A stretch of DNA of 64,000 bases from Streptomyces sp. NBC_00377 (GTDB lineage Bacteria > Actinomycetota > Actinomycetes > Streptomycetales > Streptomycetaceae). The DNA is taken from contig NZ_CP107958.1 of NCBI RefSeq assembly GCF_036075115.1, positions 1,364,001-1,428,000 of the forward strand, given 5' to 3'. This document shows positions 52,486 through 60,964 of this stretch, in pieces; the first letter of the stretch is position 1, and every line of letters starts with the position of its first letter. The notes beneath the pieces are model-generated. The model did no database searches. It saw nothing but the letters and a program-made list of their open reading frames with translations, and was not told the DNA's origin. The position numbers and the translations under genes were made by a program.

Positions 52486-53549
52486 GTGAAGAGATCAAGT
52501 CCGCCGAGCGGATCGCCGGGCTGCGCCCCGGGTACCAGGCGGACATCGCCGGCGGGCCGGCCCGCTTCTTCGAGCCCCGCCGCACCACCTGCCCGTGGTG
52601 CGGCTCGCCGGCGCTGACGACCCGGTTGCGCACCACCGATCTGCTCCAGCACAAGCCGGGCCGCTTCGTCCTGGACCGCTGCGGGGGCTGCGGGCACACC
52701 TTCCAGAACCCGCGGCTGAACGCCGAGGGCCTGGAGTTCTACTACCGCGACTTCTACGACGGACTGGGGGAGAAGAAACTCGGGGACACCTTCGGGGGCC
52801 GTACGAAGATGTACCGGGGGCGGGCCGAGTCGATGCTGGCGCACGACCCGGAGCCGAAGGCCTGGCTGGACGTCGGCACCGGGCACGGTCACTTCTGCGA
52901 GGCCGCCCGGGAGGTGCTGCCCCGGACCACGTTCGACGGACTCGACTTCACCGACGGCGTCGAACTCGCCGAGCGGGAAGGCCGGGTGGACACCGGCCAC
53001 CGGGGGAGCTTCCCGGATCTCGCACCCCGACTGGCGGCCCGTTACGACGTGGTGAGCATGTTCCACTACCTGGAGCACAGCACTGACCCCGACCGCGAAC
53101 TGCGGGCCGCACGCGGGACGGTACGGCCCGGTGGCCATCTCCTCATCGAGGTGCCGGACCCCGAGAGCCGTTACGCCCGGCTCCTGGGCCGCTGGTGGCT
53201 GCCCTGGCTCCAGCCGCAGCACCTGCACTTCGTACCCGTCGCCAACCTGCGGGAACGGCTGACGGACCTGGGCTTCACGGTGGTGGCGGAGCAGCACGCC
53301 GAGCCGCACGACCCGGTCGACCTGCTGGCCGCCGTATGGCTGGCGCTGGACCACGCGGCGCCGCGCGACGACGCGCCGTGGCTGCCCGGGCCGCCGAACG
53401 CACTGCGCCGCACGCTGCGCGCGGCGCTGCTCCTCGCCGGGATCCCGGCGTTGCTCGTGGGTACCCTGCTCGACCGGTTCGCCGTGCGCCCCCTGTCGCA
53501 CCGGCTGGGCGTGTCCAACGCCTACCGGATCGTGGCCCGGCGGGACTGA
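52482..53549 (+). CDS. Zinc-ribbon SAM-dependent methyltransferase
   Basis: 355 residues from ATG 52482, overlapping the glycosyltransferase stop (ATGA). N-terminal zinc ribbon: TTCPWCGSPALTTR and CGGCGHTFQNPRL (four Cys). SAM domain: motif I WLDVGTGHGHF, then FDGLDFTDGVELA, DVVSMFHYLEHSTDP and RPGGHLLIEVPDPESRYARL. This is the Methyltransf_23-like group that often acts in sugar or lipid decoration. A C-terminal hydrophobic stretch (RAALLLAGIPALLVGTLLDR) may touch the membrane. Last gene of the PKS operon; it may methylate the sugar or the lipid. Confidence 0.93.
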   Translation: MSEEIKSAERIAGLRPGYQADIAGGPARFFEPRRTTCPWCGSPALTTRLRTTDLLQHKPGRFVLDRCGGCGHTFQNPRLNAEGLEFYYRDFYDGLGEKKLGDTFGGRTKMYRGRAESMLAHDPEPKAWLDVGTGHGHFCEAAREVLPRTTFDGLDFTDGVELAEREGRVDTGHRGSFPDLAPRLAARYDVVSMFHYLEHSTDPDRELRAARGTVRPGGHLLIEVPDPESRYARLLGRWWLPWLQPQHLHFVPVANLRERLTDLGFTVVAEQHAEPHDPVDLLAAVWLALDHAAPRDDAPWLPGPPNALRRTLRAALLLAGIPALLVGTLLDRFAVRPLSHRLGVSNAYRIVARRD

Positions 53550-53579
53550 AGGACGAGTGCGCCCGCGAGTCCCTCCGTG

Positions 53580-53748
53580 CTAGTGCCGCGGCGGGCAACG
53601 TTTGCCCTTCAAGGAGCGGCGTCCGGTGCGTGCTCTCGGCGTGCCGGCCGGAAGTCCTCGTACTGGACGTACCTGGGCTTTCGGCCGGTGCGGCGAGAGT
53701 GCGTGCCGGGCGTCGCGACGGGGCGAACGTTGCCTGTCGCGGCACTAG
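53580..53748. mobile_element. MITE-like element, 169 bp with imperfect 28-bp terminal inverted repeats
   Basis: The left end starts CTAGTGCCGCGGCGGGCAAC and the right end, reverse-complemented, starts CTAGTGCCGCGACAGGCAAC; both continue GTTTGCCC/GTTCGCCC. The outer 11 bp match exactly. An inner imperfect inverted repeat (GGCCGGAAG / CTTTCGGCC near 53650-53690) makes the whole element foldable. It contains no transposase gene. It lies 30 bp after the PKS operon. Sequences with such ends are, as I recall, repeated in many Streptomyces genomes. Confidence 0.75.
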
Positions 53749-53814
53749 CTTCGCCCCGTTCTCTTCATCAGGAATCCTGGCGATCGACGGCACGGCTCGA
53801 CGAACGGAACCCGC

Positions 53815-54768
53815 ATGCCCCTTCTGGCCAGACCGGCGGTGGCCGCCCTCGCCGCCAAGACGATGCAGGGCCTCACCCGGCTGGCGAGCCGCCGGGGCGG
53901 CGGCGCCGGTTCCGCCGCCTCCTGGCAGGCCCGCTTTCCCGAATACCCGCGTGACGTACGTGAGTTGACCGTCATGACCTCCGTCGCACCGGCCCCGGTC
54001 ACGGTGTACGCAACCCCGACCGGAACGGCGACGCGTCCGCCCGTGCACGTCAACTTCCACGGCGGCGGCTACGTGATGTCTATGCCCGAGATGGACGACG
54101 GGCTCTGCCGCATCCTCGCCGCCGAGGCGGGTGTGGTCGTGGTCAACGTCCGGTGCGTCGTCGCCCCGCAACACCCGTTCCCCGCCGCGACCACCCAGGT
54201 CTACGACGTCGTCCGCTGGGTCGCCGAGCACGGCGCGGAGCACGGCTGGGACGGCGGGCGCCTGACCGTGGGCGGGCAGAGCGCGGGCGGCGGACTCGCC
54301 GCGGCGGTGGCCCGCCAGGCCCTGGAGCAGAGCGGCCCGCCGATCGCGCTCCAGGTGCTGCACTATCCTCCGCTGGACCTGGCCACGAGCGCCAGGGACA
54401 AGAAGGCCGCCGTGGCCAGGCCGGTGCTGCGCCCCTGGCTCGGGGACATCTTCGACGCGTCCTACGTGCCGGACGCCCGCGAGCGGGCCCACCCGCTCGT
54501 GTCGCCCGCGGGCGCCTCGGACACCGCCGACCTCAGGGGCATCGCCCCGGCGCTGGTCATCACCGCCGAGTACGACCTGCTCAGGAACGAGGCGACGCGC
54601 TACGCCGGGCGGCTGAAGGCCGCCGGTGCGCTCGTGGAACACCACGACGTCCCGGGCGCCGACCACGGTTACGACGCCACGGACGACGAAAAGGCCCGGA
54701 CCACCTACGCCCTGATGGCACGTCATATCAGGCAGGCGACCAGTGTCGGTACGCAGCAGGCCTCTTGA
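53815..54768 (+). CDS. Alpha/beta hydrolase, hormone-sensitive-lipase (HSL) type esterase
   Basis: 317 residues from ATG 53815. HSL family motifs: oxyanion HGGGYVMS (NFHGGGY), nucleophile GGQSAGGGLAAAVA, catalytic Asp region ALVITAEYDLLRNEATRYA and His in VPGADHGYDAT. An N-terminal helical cap (AVAALAAKTMQGLTRLAS) precedes the core, with no clear signal peptide. It hydrolyses short to medium esters; the physiological ester is unknown. It is separated from the PKS operon by the MITE-like element, so a role in that pathway is possible but unproven. No gene seen in the following 255 bp. Confidence 0.93.
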   Translation: MPLLARPAVAALAAKTMQGLTRLASRRGGGAGSAASWQARFPEYPRDVRELTVMTSVAPAPVTVYATPTGTATRPPVHVNFHGGGYVMSMPEMDDGLCRILAAEAGVVVVNVRCVVAPQHPFPAATTQVYDVVRWVAEHGAEHGWDGGRLTVGGQSAGGGLAAAVARQALEQSGPPIALQVLHYPPLDLATSARDKKAAVARPVLRPWLGDIFDASYVPDARERAHPLVSPAGASDTADLRGIAPALVITAEYDLLRNEATRYAGRLKAAGALVEHHDVPGADHGYDATDDEKARTTYALMARHIRQATSVGTQQAS

Positions 54769-55023
54769 GACGCACCCGACCGGCATGCCGGTGCGGCCAC
54801 CCGTCCCCTCGGGGCGGCCGCCCCGGGCTGCCACGGCCACTGCCGCTGCAACTGTTTAGCGGACAGCGGCTCCCGGCGTCCGCGCCGCCCGAAGCGCCCG
54901 GGGCGAATCGATGAGGGAGCGTTTTGCGACGGTGCCCAGGGCCGGCCGAGGCGTCGTGGAATCCTCTCCCCGGCGCGTTGCCCGATCCGCTTCCCCGCCG
55001 ACCCGCTTCCCCCGGCTGCTGCC

Positions 55024-56250
55024 TCAGGCTCGGCCGAAAGCGGCTTCGGCGATGTGCTCGGCGATCGCCATCGAGGCCGTGGCGGCCGGCGAGGGCGCGT
55101 TGCGGACGGCGGTGACCCGGCCCACCCGGTGGATACGGAAGTCGTCCACGAGGGTGCCGTCCCGGTCGAGGGCCTGCGCGCGCACGCCCGCGCCGCCGCG
55201 CACGACGTCCTGGACGCCGACGCCGGGGACGTACAGCCCGGCGTCTCTCATGAAGGCGGCCGCCGAGAACGACCCCCGGTACTCCCTGATGCCCGTCCGC
55301 CAGTGCCGGGCCGCCATCCTCCAGACGCCGGGGTAGGCGGCGAGGCCGAGCAGGTCCTTCGGAGAGATCCGGGTGCGTGTGTACCCCTCCCTGGCCAGGG
55401 CCAGGACCGCGTTGGGGCCGACCTCCACCGAGCCGTCGACGCGGGGCGTGAAGTGGACGCCCAGGAACGGGTAGCGAGGGTCCGGCACCGGATAGATCAG
55501 CCCCCGCACCAGGTCCGTCCGCTCCGGTCTGAGCAGCATGTACTCGCCCCGGAACGGGACGATCCGCGGGTCCCGCCGGTCCCGCGCGAGGCCGGCCACG
55601 GTGTCGGAGTGCAGGCCCGCGCACAGGATCAGCCGGTCCACGCGCACCCTCGTGGGGCCTTCGGCCCCGGGGGTTCCCGTCGCCCCGGAGGCGACCTCGA
55701 TGCCGTCGGGGACCTCCCTGACGCCGGCGACGGGGAAGCCCGTCCGCACCTCTCCGCCGGAGCCGACCACGTCCTCGGCGAAGGCACGGGCGATCGCCGG
55801 GTAGTCGGTGATCGCCGTGCGCGGGGAGTACAGCGCCGCGACGCCACCGGCGTTCGGCTCGATCTCCCGGATCTCCTCGCGGGAGACCCTGCGCAGATCG
55901 GGCACATGGTTGTTCCTGGCGCGGTCGTAGAGGGCGTTCATCCGGCCGAGCTCGTCCTCGCGGACCGCCACGACCAGTTTGCCGATCTCGCGGTACGGCA
56001 GTCCGCGGTCCTCGCAGTACGCGCGCAGCAGGGCCACGCCCCGTACCGTCAGGTCGGCCTTGAGGCTGCCGGGCGTGTAGTAGATGCCGGCGTGCACGAC
56101 GCCCGAGTTGTGGCCGGTCTGGTGGAGGGAGACCTCCCGTTCCTTCTCGAAGACCACGACCCGGGTGCCGGGCCGGCTCAAGGCGATCTCGCGGGCCGTG
56201 GCCAGCCCCACGATGCCGGCGCCCACGATGCCGATCGTTTCGTCAGACAT
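55024..56250 (-). CDS. lhgO: L-2-hydroxyglutarate oxidase
   Basis: 408 residues from ATG 56250 with an excellent AGGAGGTG upstream; the frame extends beyond, but the ribosome site fixes this start. FAD dinucleotide motif GIVGAGIVGLATAREIA near the N-terminus, then QTGHNSGVVHAGIYY, SLKADLTVRGV, EIEPNAGGVAALYSPRTAIT, FRGEYMLLRP and GVHFTPRVDGSVEVGPNAVL, all typical of LhgO/L2HGDH. It oxidises L-2-hydroxyglutarate to 2-oxoglutarate, repairing a side product of central metabolism, with electrons passing to quinone or oxygen. Monocistronic. Confidence 0.96.
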   Translation of the reverse strand: MSDETIGIVGAGIVGLATAREIALSRPGTRVVVFEKEREVSLHQTGHNSGVVHAGIYYTPGSLKADLTVRGVALLRAYCEDRGLPYREIGKLVVAVREDELGRMNALYDRARNNHVPDLRRVSREEIREIEPNAGGVAALYSPRTAITDYPAIARAFAEDVVGSGGEVRTGFPVAGVREVPDGIEVASGATGTPGAEGPTRVRVDRLILCAGLHSDTVAGLARDRRDPRIVPFRGEYMLLRPERTDLVRGLIYPVPDPRYPFLGVHFTPRVDGSVEVGPNAVLALAREGYTRTRISPKDLLGLAAYPGVWRMAARHWRTGIREYRGSFSAAAFMRDAGLYVPGVGVQDVVRGGAGVRAQALDRDGTLVDDFRIHRVGRVTAVRNAPSPAATASMAIAEHIAEAAFGRA

Positions 56251-56495
56251 CAACACCTCCTCTCTCCTGGCTTTCTCGCTGCTCCCGATCATCAGCCGCG
56301 CAAGCGCGCACGGCGACAGTCTTGCGCGGGGAAAAGCGCGGGACTTCCCCGCCCTGCTCCTCATGGGCCGCGCCCCAGGGCGGGGAACCCGCCGAAGGGC
56401 AACCCGTCGAAGGCAACGCGCCCGGGGGCAGGTGGACGTCCCGGCCGGTGGGGCGGAATCCACCGCAGGGGGCGAGGTCGCGGGTGAGGACGACG

Positions 56496-56522
56496 ACGGC
56501 GAGGCCCCGACGGCCTCGCCGT
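56496..56522 (-). terminator. Hairpin terminator of the alpha/beta hydrolase gene
   Basis: ACGGCGAGGCC (56496-56506) pairs with GGCCTCGCCGT (56512-56522), loop of 5, 28 bp after the hydrolase stop. The rest of the 299-bp gap to lhgO holds no supported gene. Confidence 0.8.
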
Positions 56523-56549
56523 TCTTCCGCGGGCGGCCGGGGACCGCCG

Positions 56550-57338
56550 TCAGCGCACCGACGCCGTGGCGGCCTCCGCGATGATCTCGGCAACCGCGGC
56601 CGGCTGCTCGACGAGGAGAAGGTGCCCCGCGTCGGGCACGGTGACCATGCGGACGCGCGGACAGGCGAGGAGACCCAGACGCTCGCCGGCCGTCAGGCCG
56701 ATGCCGTCGCGGTCACCGCGCACCACCCAGGCGGGCACCCCGGACGCGCACAGTCTCGGCACCAGCGACGGATACCGGTCCAAGTAGGCGTAGTAGCCCC
56801 GGACGATGCGCCGGCAGACCGCCGGATCGTTGGCGCCCATGACCGCCGCCAGCGCTTCCGCGCGGTGCGGGGGCATCTCGCGCTTCATGGACCTCGGCAG
56901 CAGCCTGATCATGGCCGCCCAGGCCGCGGCACCGGCTCCGGGCACCCGGCCCAGGGCGTTCAGCACGGTCAGGAACTTCGCCTCGTCGCCCCGCGAGAAG
57001 GTCGGTGACAGCAGCACCAGCGGGCCCTCGAAAAGCCCCTGCGCGGCCATCTCCAGTGCCAGGTTGGCGCCGAGGCTGTGCCCCACGACCGCGTCGCAGC
57101 CGGCGTCGGCGGCGAGGCCCGCCATCAGCCGGGCGTAGTGGTCCATGGAGACGTCCTCGGGCGCCTCGGTGCGGCCGAAACCGGGCTGGGTCACCGCGAT
57201 CATGCCCAGCCCCGCCACCGCCGGCTCGGCCATGACGTCCGCGTAGAACTCGGTCGTGCACAGCCCGCCCGGAATCATCAGCACCCGGTGCGGGGCGTTC
57301 CTCGCTCCCGCCCGGCGGATCTCCCACCGCTCACCCAT
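56550..57338 (-). CDS. Alpha/beta hydrolase
   Basis: 262 residues from ATG 57338. Core motifs: VLMIPGGLCTTEFYADVM (oxyanion region), VTQPGFGRTEAPEDVSMD, nucleophile VVGHSLGANLALEMA, acid region VRGDRDGIGL and His in VPDAGHLLLVEQPAAV. Cytosolic, with a helical lid of about 70 residues between strands 6 and 7. Similar enzymes include esterases, lactonases and C-C hydrolases; the substrate is not evident. Stand-alone gene with its own terminator. Confidence 0.92.
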   Translation of the reverse strand: MGERWEIRRAGARNAPHRVLMIPGGLCTTEFYADVMAEPAVAGLGMIAVTQPGFGRTEAPEDVSMDHYARLMAGLAADAGCDAVVGHSLGANLALEMAAQGLFEGPLVLLSPTFSRGDEAKFLTVLNALGRVPGAGAAAWAAMIRLLPRSMKREMPPHRAEALAAVMGANDPAVCRRIVRGYYAYLDRYPSLVPRLCASGVPAWVVRGDRDGIGLTAGERLGLLACPRVRMVTVPDAGHLLLVEQPAAVAEIIAEAATASVR

Positions 57339-57542
57339 GTCTCGAGCGTGCGGCCGGACGCGGGCCCCCGCACCTCGTGGGGCGGCCCGTGTCCGTCCTC
57401 GCCCAGGGCTCCGTCTCGCCTGCGCGGTCGTCCTGGCCCGGGCCCTCCTCCTCGTGGGGTCGGCGGACCACGCCCTGGTGCCCTGAACCCTGCTTGAAGC
57501 AGAGGCTGCTGGAACGGGTGAGGTGAGCAGGGGCCTCGCGGC

Positions 57543-58055
57543 TTACTTGATCACCGCGTTCGCCACGACCACGATCACCCCGAGCAGCGCGTCCACGGTC
57601 CCGATCAGCACCGCGACCGTCCACGGGCGGTGTGACCAGCGGGCCGTGACCAGGCCCAGCACGAACAGCAGGCTGATGTTCAGGGCGAACGCCGCGTACT
57701 CGACCCCGTTCGCCGGCCACCAGCCCCACCCGGCCCCCGCGAGGATCAGCACGGTGGGCAGGACGGCCGCCACGAGCGGCCACTCCTCGGCGAGGGTGCG
57801 CAGCGCGTCCCCCCTGCGGTGCCGGCCCCGCTCCGCGATGTAGTGGGCGTAGCCGTGCGCGAGCGCCGAGGCGAACGCGGTCACCAGCAGCCAGGCGGCG
57901 TCGTAGCGGCGGCTGTCCTGGGAGGTGTGCCCGTACTGGGAGAGCGCGGCGACCATCGAACTCGCCAGGACGGCTCCGTACACCCCGCCGAAGAGGAGCG
58001 CCTCGCGCGTGCCGTGCCGGTGCGGCCCGTGCGCCGCCGCGGTGTCGTCCGCCAT
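57543..58055 (-). CDS. Small integral membrane protein, unknown function
   Basis: 170 residues from ATG 58055 with GTGGAG upstream; GTG 58082 is an in-frame alternative. A His-rich start (HGPHRHGT) is followed by about five hydrophobic segments: LLFGGVYGAVLASSMVAAL, AWLLVTAFASALAHGYAHYI, LVAAVLPTVLILAGAGWGWW, EYAAFALNISLLFVLGLVTA and WTVAVLIGTVDALLGVIVVV. Charged residues and His lie inside membrane spans (AHGYAHYIAE). Family not recognised. Ends with TAA. Confidence 0.85.
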   Translation of the reverse strand: MADDTAAAHGPHRHGTREALLFGGVYGAVLASSMVAALSQYGHTSQDSRRYDAAWLLVTAFASALAHGYAHYIAERGRHRRGDALRTLAEEWPLVAAVLPTVLILAGAGWGWWPANGVEYAAFALNISLLFVLGLVTARWSHRPWTVAVLIGTVDALLGVIVVVANAVIK

Positions 58056-58176
58056 GGGCTCCACGATCACCCGGCGCCGCACGGGCCGCCAGTCATGACG
58101 AAGTGTCCGCCCACCTGGGCCGACAGCCCATCTGGATTTCGGGCGGGGTGCCCGGTCCCTTCAGGGCCGGGGTGAA

Positions 58177-58233
58177 TGCCCGCTCCCGCGGAGCGGGGCA
58201 GGAGAAGCCGGATCGCCGTCAGGGCGATCCGGC
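58177..58233. terminator. Two adjacent hairpins in a gene-free region
   Basis: GCCGGATCGCC (58207-58217) pairs perfectly with GGCGATCCGGC (58223-58233); just before it TGCCCGCTCC...GGAGCGGGGCA (58177-58200) forms a second, imperfect hairpin. They may end transcripts reading out of the LacI gene. No gene supported between 58056 and 58384. Confidence 0.6.
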
Positions 58234-58384
58234 GTCACCGTTCGGGATGCCGGGAGCGGCCGCGGACAGGTGGTGGTGACAGGGAGTCGAGGGGCCCGGC
58301 ACCAACGGTCGGTGGCCGGCGGGGTGTGGTCACTCGCATGGGTGATGGTGATCGATGGGGTGCGCGGCCGGGGGCCGTCCCGCC

Positions 58385-58486
58385 CTGACGGTAGGGCCCG
58401 GCGACCTGGCGGTGCTGCGCGAGGGCGACCGGGCCACCTGGACCGTCCACGAGACGCTGCGGAAGGCGTACGAGATCACCCTGTGA
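58385..58486 (+). pseudogene. C-terminal remnant of a cupin (ureidoglycine-aminohydrolase-like) gene
   Basis: A 33-codon stretch ending in TGA reads LTVGPGDLAVLREGDRATWT followed by VHETLRKAYEITL, the C-terminus of small DUF861-type cupins. No start or upstream cupin half is present; the sequence before 58385 shows no homology. The end overlaps the 3' end of the LacI gene by 11 bp. Confidence 0.7.
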
Positions 58487-59528
58487 GCGCGGACGGGCGT
58501 GCCGTCGTCCCCCGGAGCTCCAGAGCCGGCGCGGCCAGGTGCACCCGCCCCTCTCCCCCGGGCTGTTCCAGACGGTCGAGCAGGCAGCGGGCGGCACGGC
58601 GGCCCACCTCGCGGCCGGCGCCGTCGACCGTCGTGAGCCACACATGACGCAGCCGCGCGATGCTGGTGTCGTCGTAGCCGGCCACGGACAGGTCACGTGG
58701 CACCCGCAGGCCCAGTTCATGGGCCGCCGACAGCGCCCCGACCGCCGTCATGTCGTTGACGGCGAAGACGGCCGTGGGCCGCTCGGCGCGGGCGAGCAGC
58801 CGCACCGTGGCCCGGTAGCCGCCCTCCTCGGTCATGTCGCCCGCCTCGACGAGCGCCTCGTGGGCGGGTCCCGCCGCCCGCATCGTGGCCTCGAAGCCCC
58901 GCCGACGCAAGTCGGCGACGGCGCCGTAGCCCGCGAGGTGGGCGATACGGCGGTGGCCCAGTGCGACGAGGTGCTCCGTGACCAGGCGGGCGCCGTGCTC
59001 GTCGTCGTTCGCCACCAGGTCCACCCCGGCCGGCACCGGCTCGCGGGCTCCCGCGACGACGACCGGCATCCGGCCTGCGACGGTCTCCAGCGCCGCCGCG
59101 TCGGGCAGCGTGCCGACCACGACCAGGCCGTCCGCCCCCAGGTCCAGAAAGGGTCCGGCCGGGTCCTGGCCGACGCGCCGGTGCAGCCGGGCGTCGGCGA
59201 GCAGCATGTGCACTCCGCTGGTGTGCAGTACGGAGTTGAGGCCGTCCAGGAGGTCGACGTACCAGGGGTTGCGCAGGTCGTGCAGCAGCACGCCGACCAG
59301 GGGCGTCCGGGTCTCCCCGGCCGGGCGGGGGGCCGAGTCCGCGAGCGTGCGCCGCTCGCTGAGGCTGCGCGCGGCCGCATTGGGCCGGTAGTCCAGCTCG
59401 CGCACCGCCCGCCAGACGGCCTCCCGCTTCTCGGCGCGCACCTGGTCGGAGCCGCGCAGCACCAGGGAGACCAGCGACTTGGACACGCCGGCCCGGTCGG
59501 CCACGTCACGGATGGTCGGGGGTCTCAT
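58476..59528 (-). CDS. LacI-family transcriptional regulator 1
   Basis: 350 residues from ATG 59528. N-terminal HTH with hinge: PTIRDVADRAGVSKSLVSLV, LRGSDQVRAEKREAVWRAVR, LDYRPNAAARSLS. Periplasmic-binding-protein-like effector domain: LVGVLLHDLRNPWYVDLLDG, LGADGLVVVGTLPD, VANDDEHGARLVTEHLVALG and AVFAVNDMTAVGALSAAHEL. No clear ribosome site. Divergent from a Gfo/Idh/MocA oxidoreductase gene with two matching operator half-palindromes in the 120-bp gap, so it probably represses both genes until a sugar-type ligand binds. Confidence 0.95.
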   Translation of the reverse strand: MRPPTIRDVADRAGVSKSLVSLVLRGSDQVRAEKREAVWRAVRELDYRPNAAARSLSERRTLADSAPRPAGETRTPLVGVLLHDLRNPWYVDLLDGLNSVLHTSGVHMLLADARLHRRVGQDPAGPFLDLGADGLVVVGTLPDAAALETVAGRMPVVVAGAREPVPAGVDLVANDDEHGARLVTEHLVALGHRRIAHLAGYGAVADLRRRGFEATMRAAGPAHEALVEAGDMTEEGGYRATVRLLARAERPTAVFAVNDMTAVGALSAAHELGLRVPRDLSVAGYDDTSIARLRHVWLTTVDGAGREVGRRAARCLLDRLEQPGGEGRVHLAAPALELRGTTARPSALTG

Positions 59529-59530
59529 GA

Positions 59531-59636
59531 TTGGACCGTTCCATGTGCCACCGTGGTTGTCAAAGGCCCTCGGAGGCCTTGACACCTTGGCGGGGCGGCC
59601 CGCAGGGTGACGTGGTCGGAAGATGGAGCGGTCCAA
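59531..59636. promoter_or_regulatory. Two LacI-type operators plus an inner palindrome
   Basis: TTGGACCGTTCCA (59531-59543) lies 2 bp from the lacI start. Its inverted near-copy TGGAGCGGTCCAA (59624-59636) lies just before the oxidoreductase ribosome site (12 of 13 positions match in reverse complement). Between them TGTCAAAGGCC/GGCCTTGACA (59558-59568, 59575-59584) is another inverted repeat, possibly overlapping the promoters. Confidence 0.75.
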
Positions 59637-59648
59637 GGAAGGACTGTG

Positions 59649-60815
59649 GTGACTGCCATGGTGGATGCGCTGGGAGTGGCCGTCGTCGGGTTCGGCTGGA
59701 TGGGCCGGGTGCACACCCAGGCGTACACCCGGGTCCGGCACCACTACCCGCGACTGGGCGTGCGTCCGGAACTCGTGACCGTCGCCGAGGAGGTGCCGGG
59801 GCGCGCCGAGGAGGCCGCGGACCGGTTCGGCTTCGCGTCGTTCACGCGGGACTGGCGCGAGGTGGCCGCCGACCCGCGCGTGCAGGCCGTCAGCATCACC
59901 GCGCCGAACTTCCTGCACCGCGAGATCGGTGTCGCGATGGCGGAGGCCGGCAAGCACATCTGGATCGAGAAGCCGGTGGGGCTCGCTCCCCGGGACGCCC
60001 GGGCGGTGGCGGACGCGGTGGCCGAGGCCGGCGTCCAGGGCGCGGTCGGCTTCAACTACCGCAACGCGCCGGCCGTGGAGACGGCCCGCGACCTGATCGC
60101 CTCCGGTGAGCTCGGCACGGTCACCCATGTCCGGCTCCGTCTGTTCAGCGACTACGCGGCCCACCCCGACGGCGCCCTGACCTGGCGCTACGAGCGGGAG
60201 CGGGGCGGCAGCGGAGTGCTCGGCGACCTGGCTTCGCACGGCGTCGACCTGGCCCGTTTCCTGCTCGGCGACATCGCCTCCCTGACGGCCGACACGGCGG
60301 TCTTCGTCGCCGAGCGGGCCCGCCCGACGGGGGCGACGGCGGGCCACAGCCTCGCCGTCGGCGGTGAACTCGGTCCGGTCGAGAACGAGGACTACGTCAA
60401 CTGCCTGCTGCGCTTCGCCTCCGGCGCCCGGGGCGTGCTGGAGGCCTGCCGCGTCTCCGTCGGCGAGCAGAACAACTACGGCTTCGAGGTGCACGGCACC
60501 AAAGGCGCCGTGTTCTGGGACTTCAGGAGGATGAACGAACTCGGCGTCAGCCGCGGCGCCACCTACCAGGACCAGCCTGTCAGCACGGTGTACGTCGGCC
60601 CCGGAGACGGCGAGTTCGGCGCCTTCCAGCCCGGTGCGGCGAACGCCATGGGCTACGACGACCTCAAGGTGATCGAGGCCCACCGCTTCCTGCGCTCGGT
60701 CGCCGAGGGCACTCCCCACGGGGCGACCCTCGCGGACGCGGTGCACAGCGCGACCGTGCTGGAGGCGATGAGCCGGTCGGCGCGGAGCGGTTCGTGGGTG
60801 GACGTGCACCCTTAG
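59649..60815 (+). CDS. Gfo/Idh/MocA-family NAD(P)-dependent oxidoreductase
   Basis: 388 residues from GTG 59649 with AAGGAAGGA upstream; GTG 59646 and ATG 59658 are alternatives. Rossmann motif VAVVGFGWMGRVHTQAY at the N-terminus, VQAVSITAPNFLHREI, catalytic-region WIEKPVG (EKP), VGFNYRNAPAVETA and GGSGVLGDLASHGVDLARF (the H of the proton-relay). The family oxidises or reduces sugars, inositols and similar polyols with NAD(P). Divergent from LacI regulator 1 with shared operators. The substrate is probably the regulator ligand or a product of it. Monocistronic. Confidence 0.94.
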   Translation: MTAMVDALGVAVVGFGWMGRVHTQAYTRVRHHYPRLGVRPELVTVAEEVPGRAEEAADRFGFASFTRDWREVAADPRVQAVSITAPNFLHREIGVAMAEAGKHIWIEKPVGLAPRDARAVADAVAEAGVQGAVGFNYRNAPAVETARDLIASGELGTVTHVRLRLFSDYAAHPDGALTWRYERERGGSGVLGDLASHGVDLARFLLGDIASLTADTAVFVAERARPTGATAGHSLAVGGELGPVENEDYVNCLLRFASGARGVLEACRVSVGEQNNYGFEVHGTKGAVFWDFRRMNELGVSRGATYQDQPVSTVYVGPGDGEFGAFQPGAANAMGYDDLKVIEAHRFLRSVAEGTPHGATLADAVHSATVLEAMSRSARSGSWVDVHP

Positions 60816-60964
60816 GGGTGGTGCCAGGACCACCCACGGTCCGGCTCCCAGGCCCAGGGACGGCACGCCCCGGAAACGGCAGGCTTCAGGGGTCGGCGAA
60901 AAGGCGGGCAACCGCTCACGGACGCCGGCGCCTCATCCGCCGCACCGAGAACCCGGGGGACCCC

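Noticed and set aside
56243..56593. 116-codon minus-strand frame between lhgO and the hydrolase
   Set aside because: Arg/Pro-rich, overlaps a terminator hairpin and the end of the hydrolase gene, no start context.
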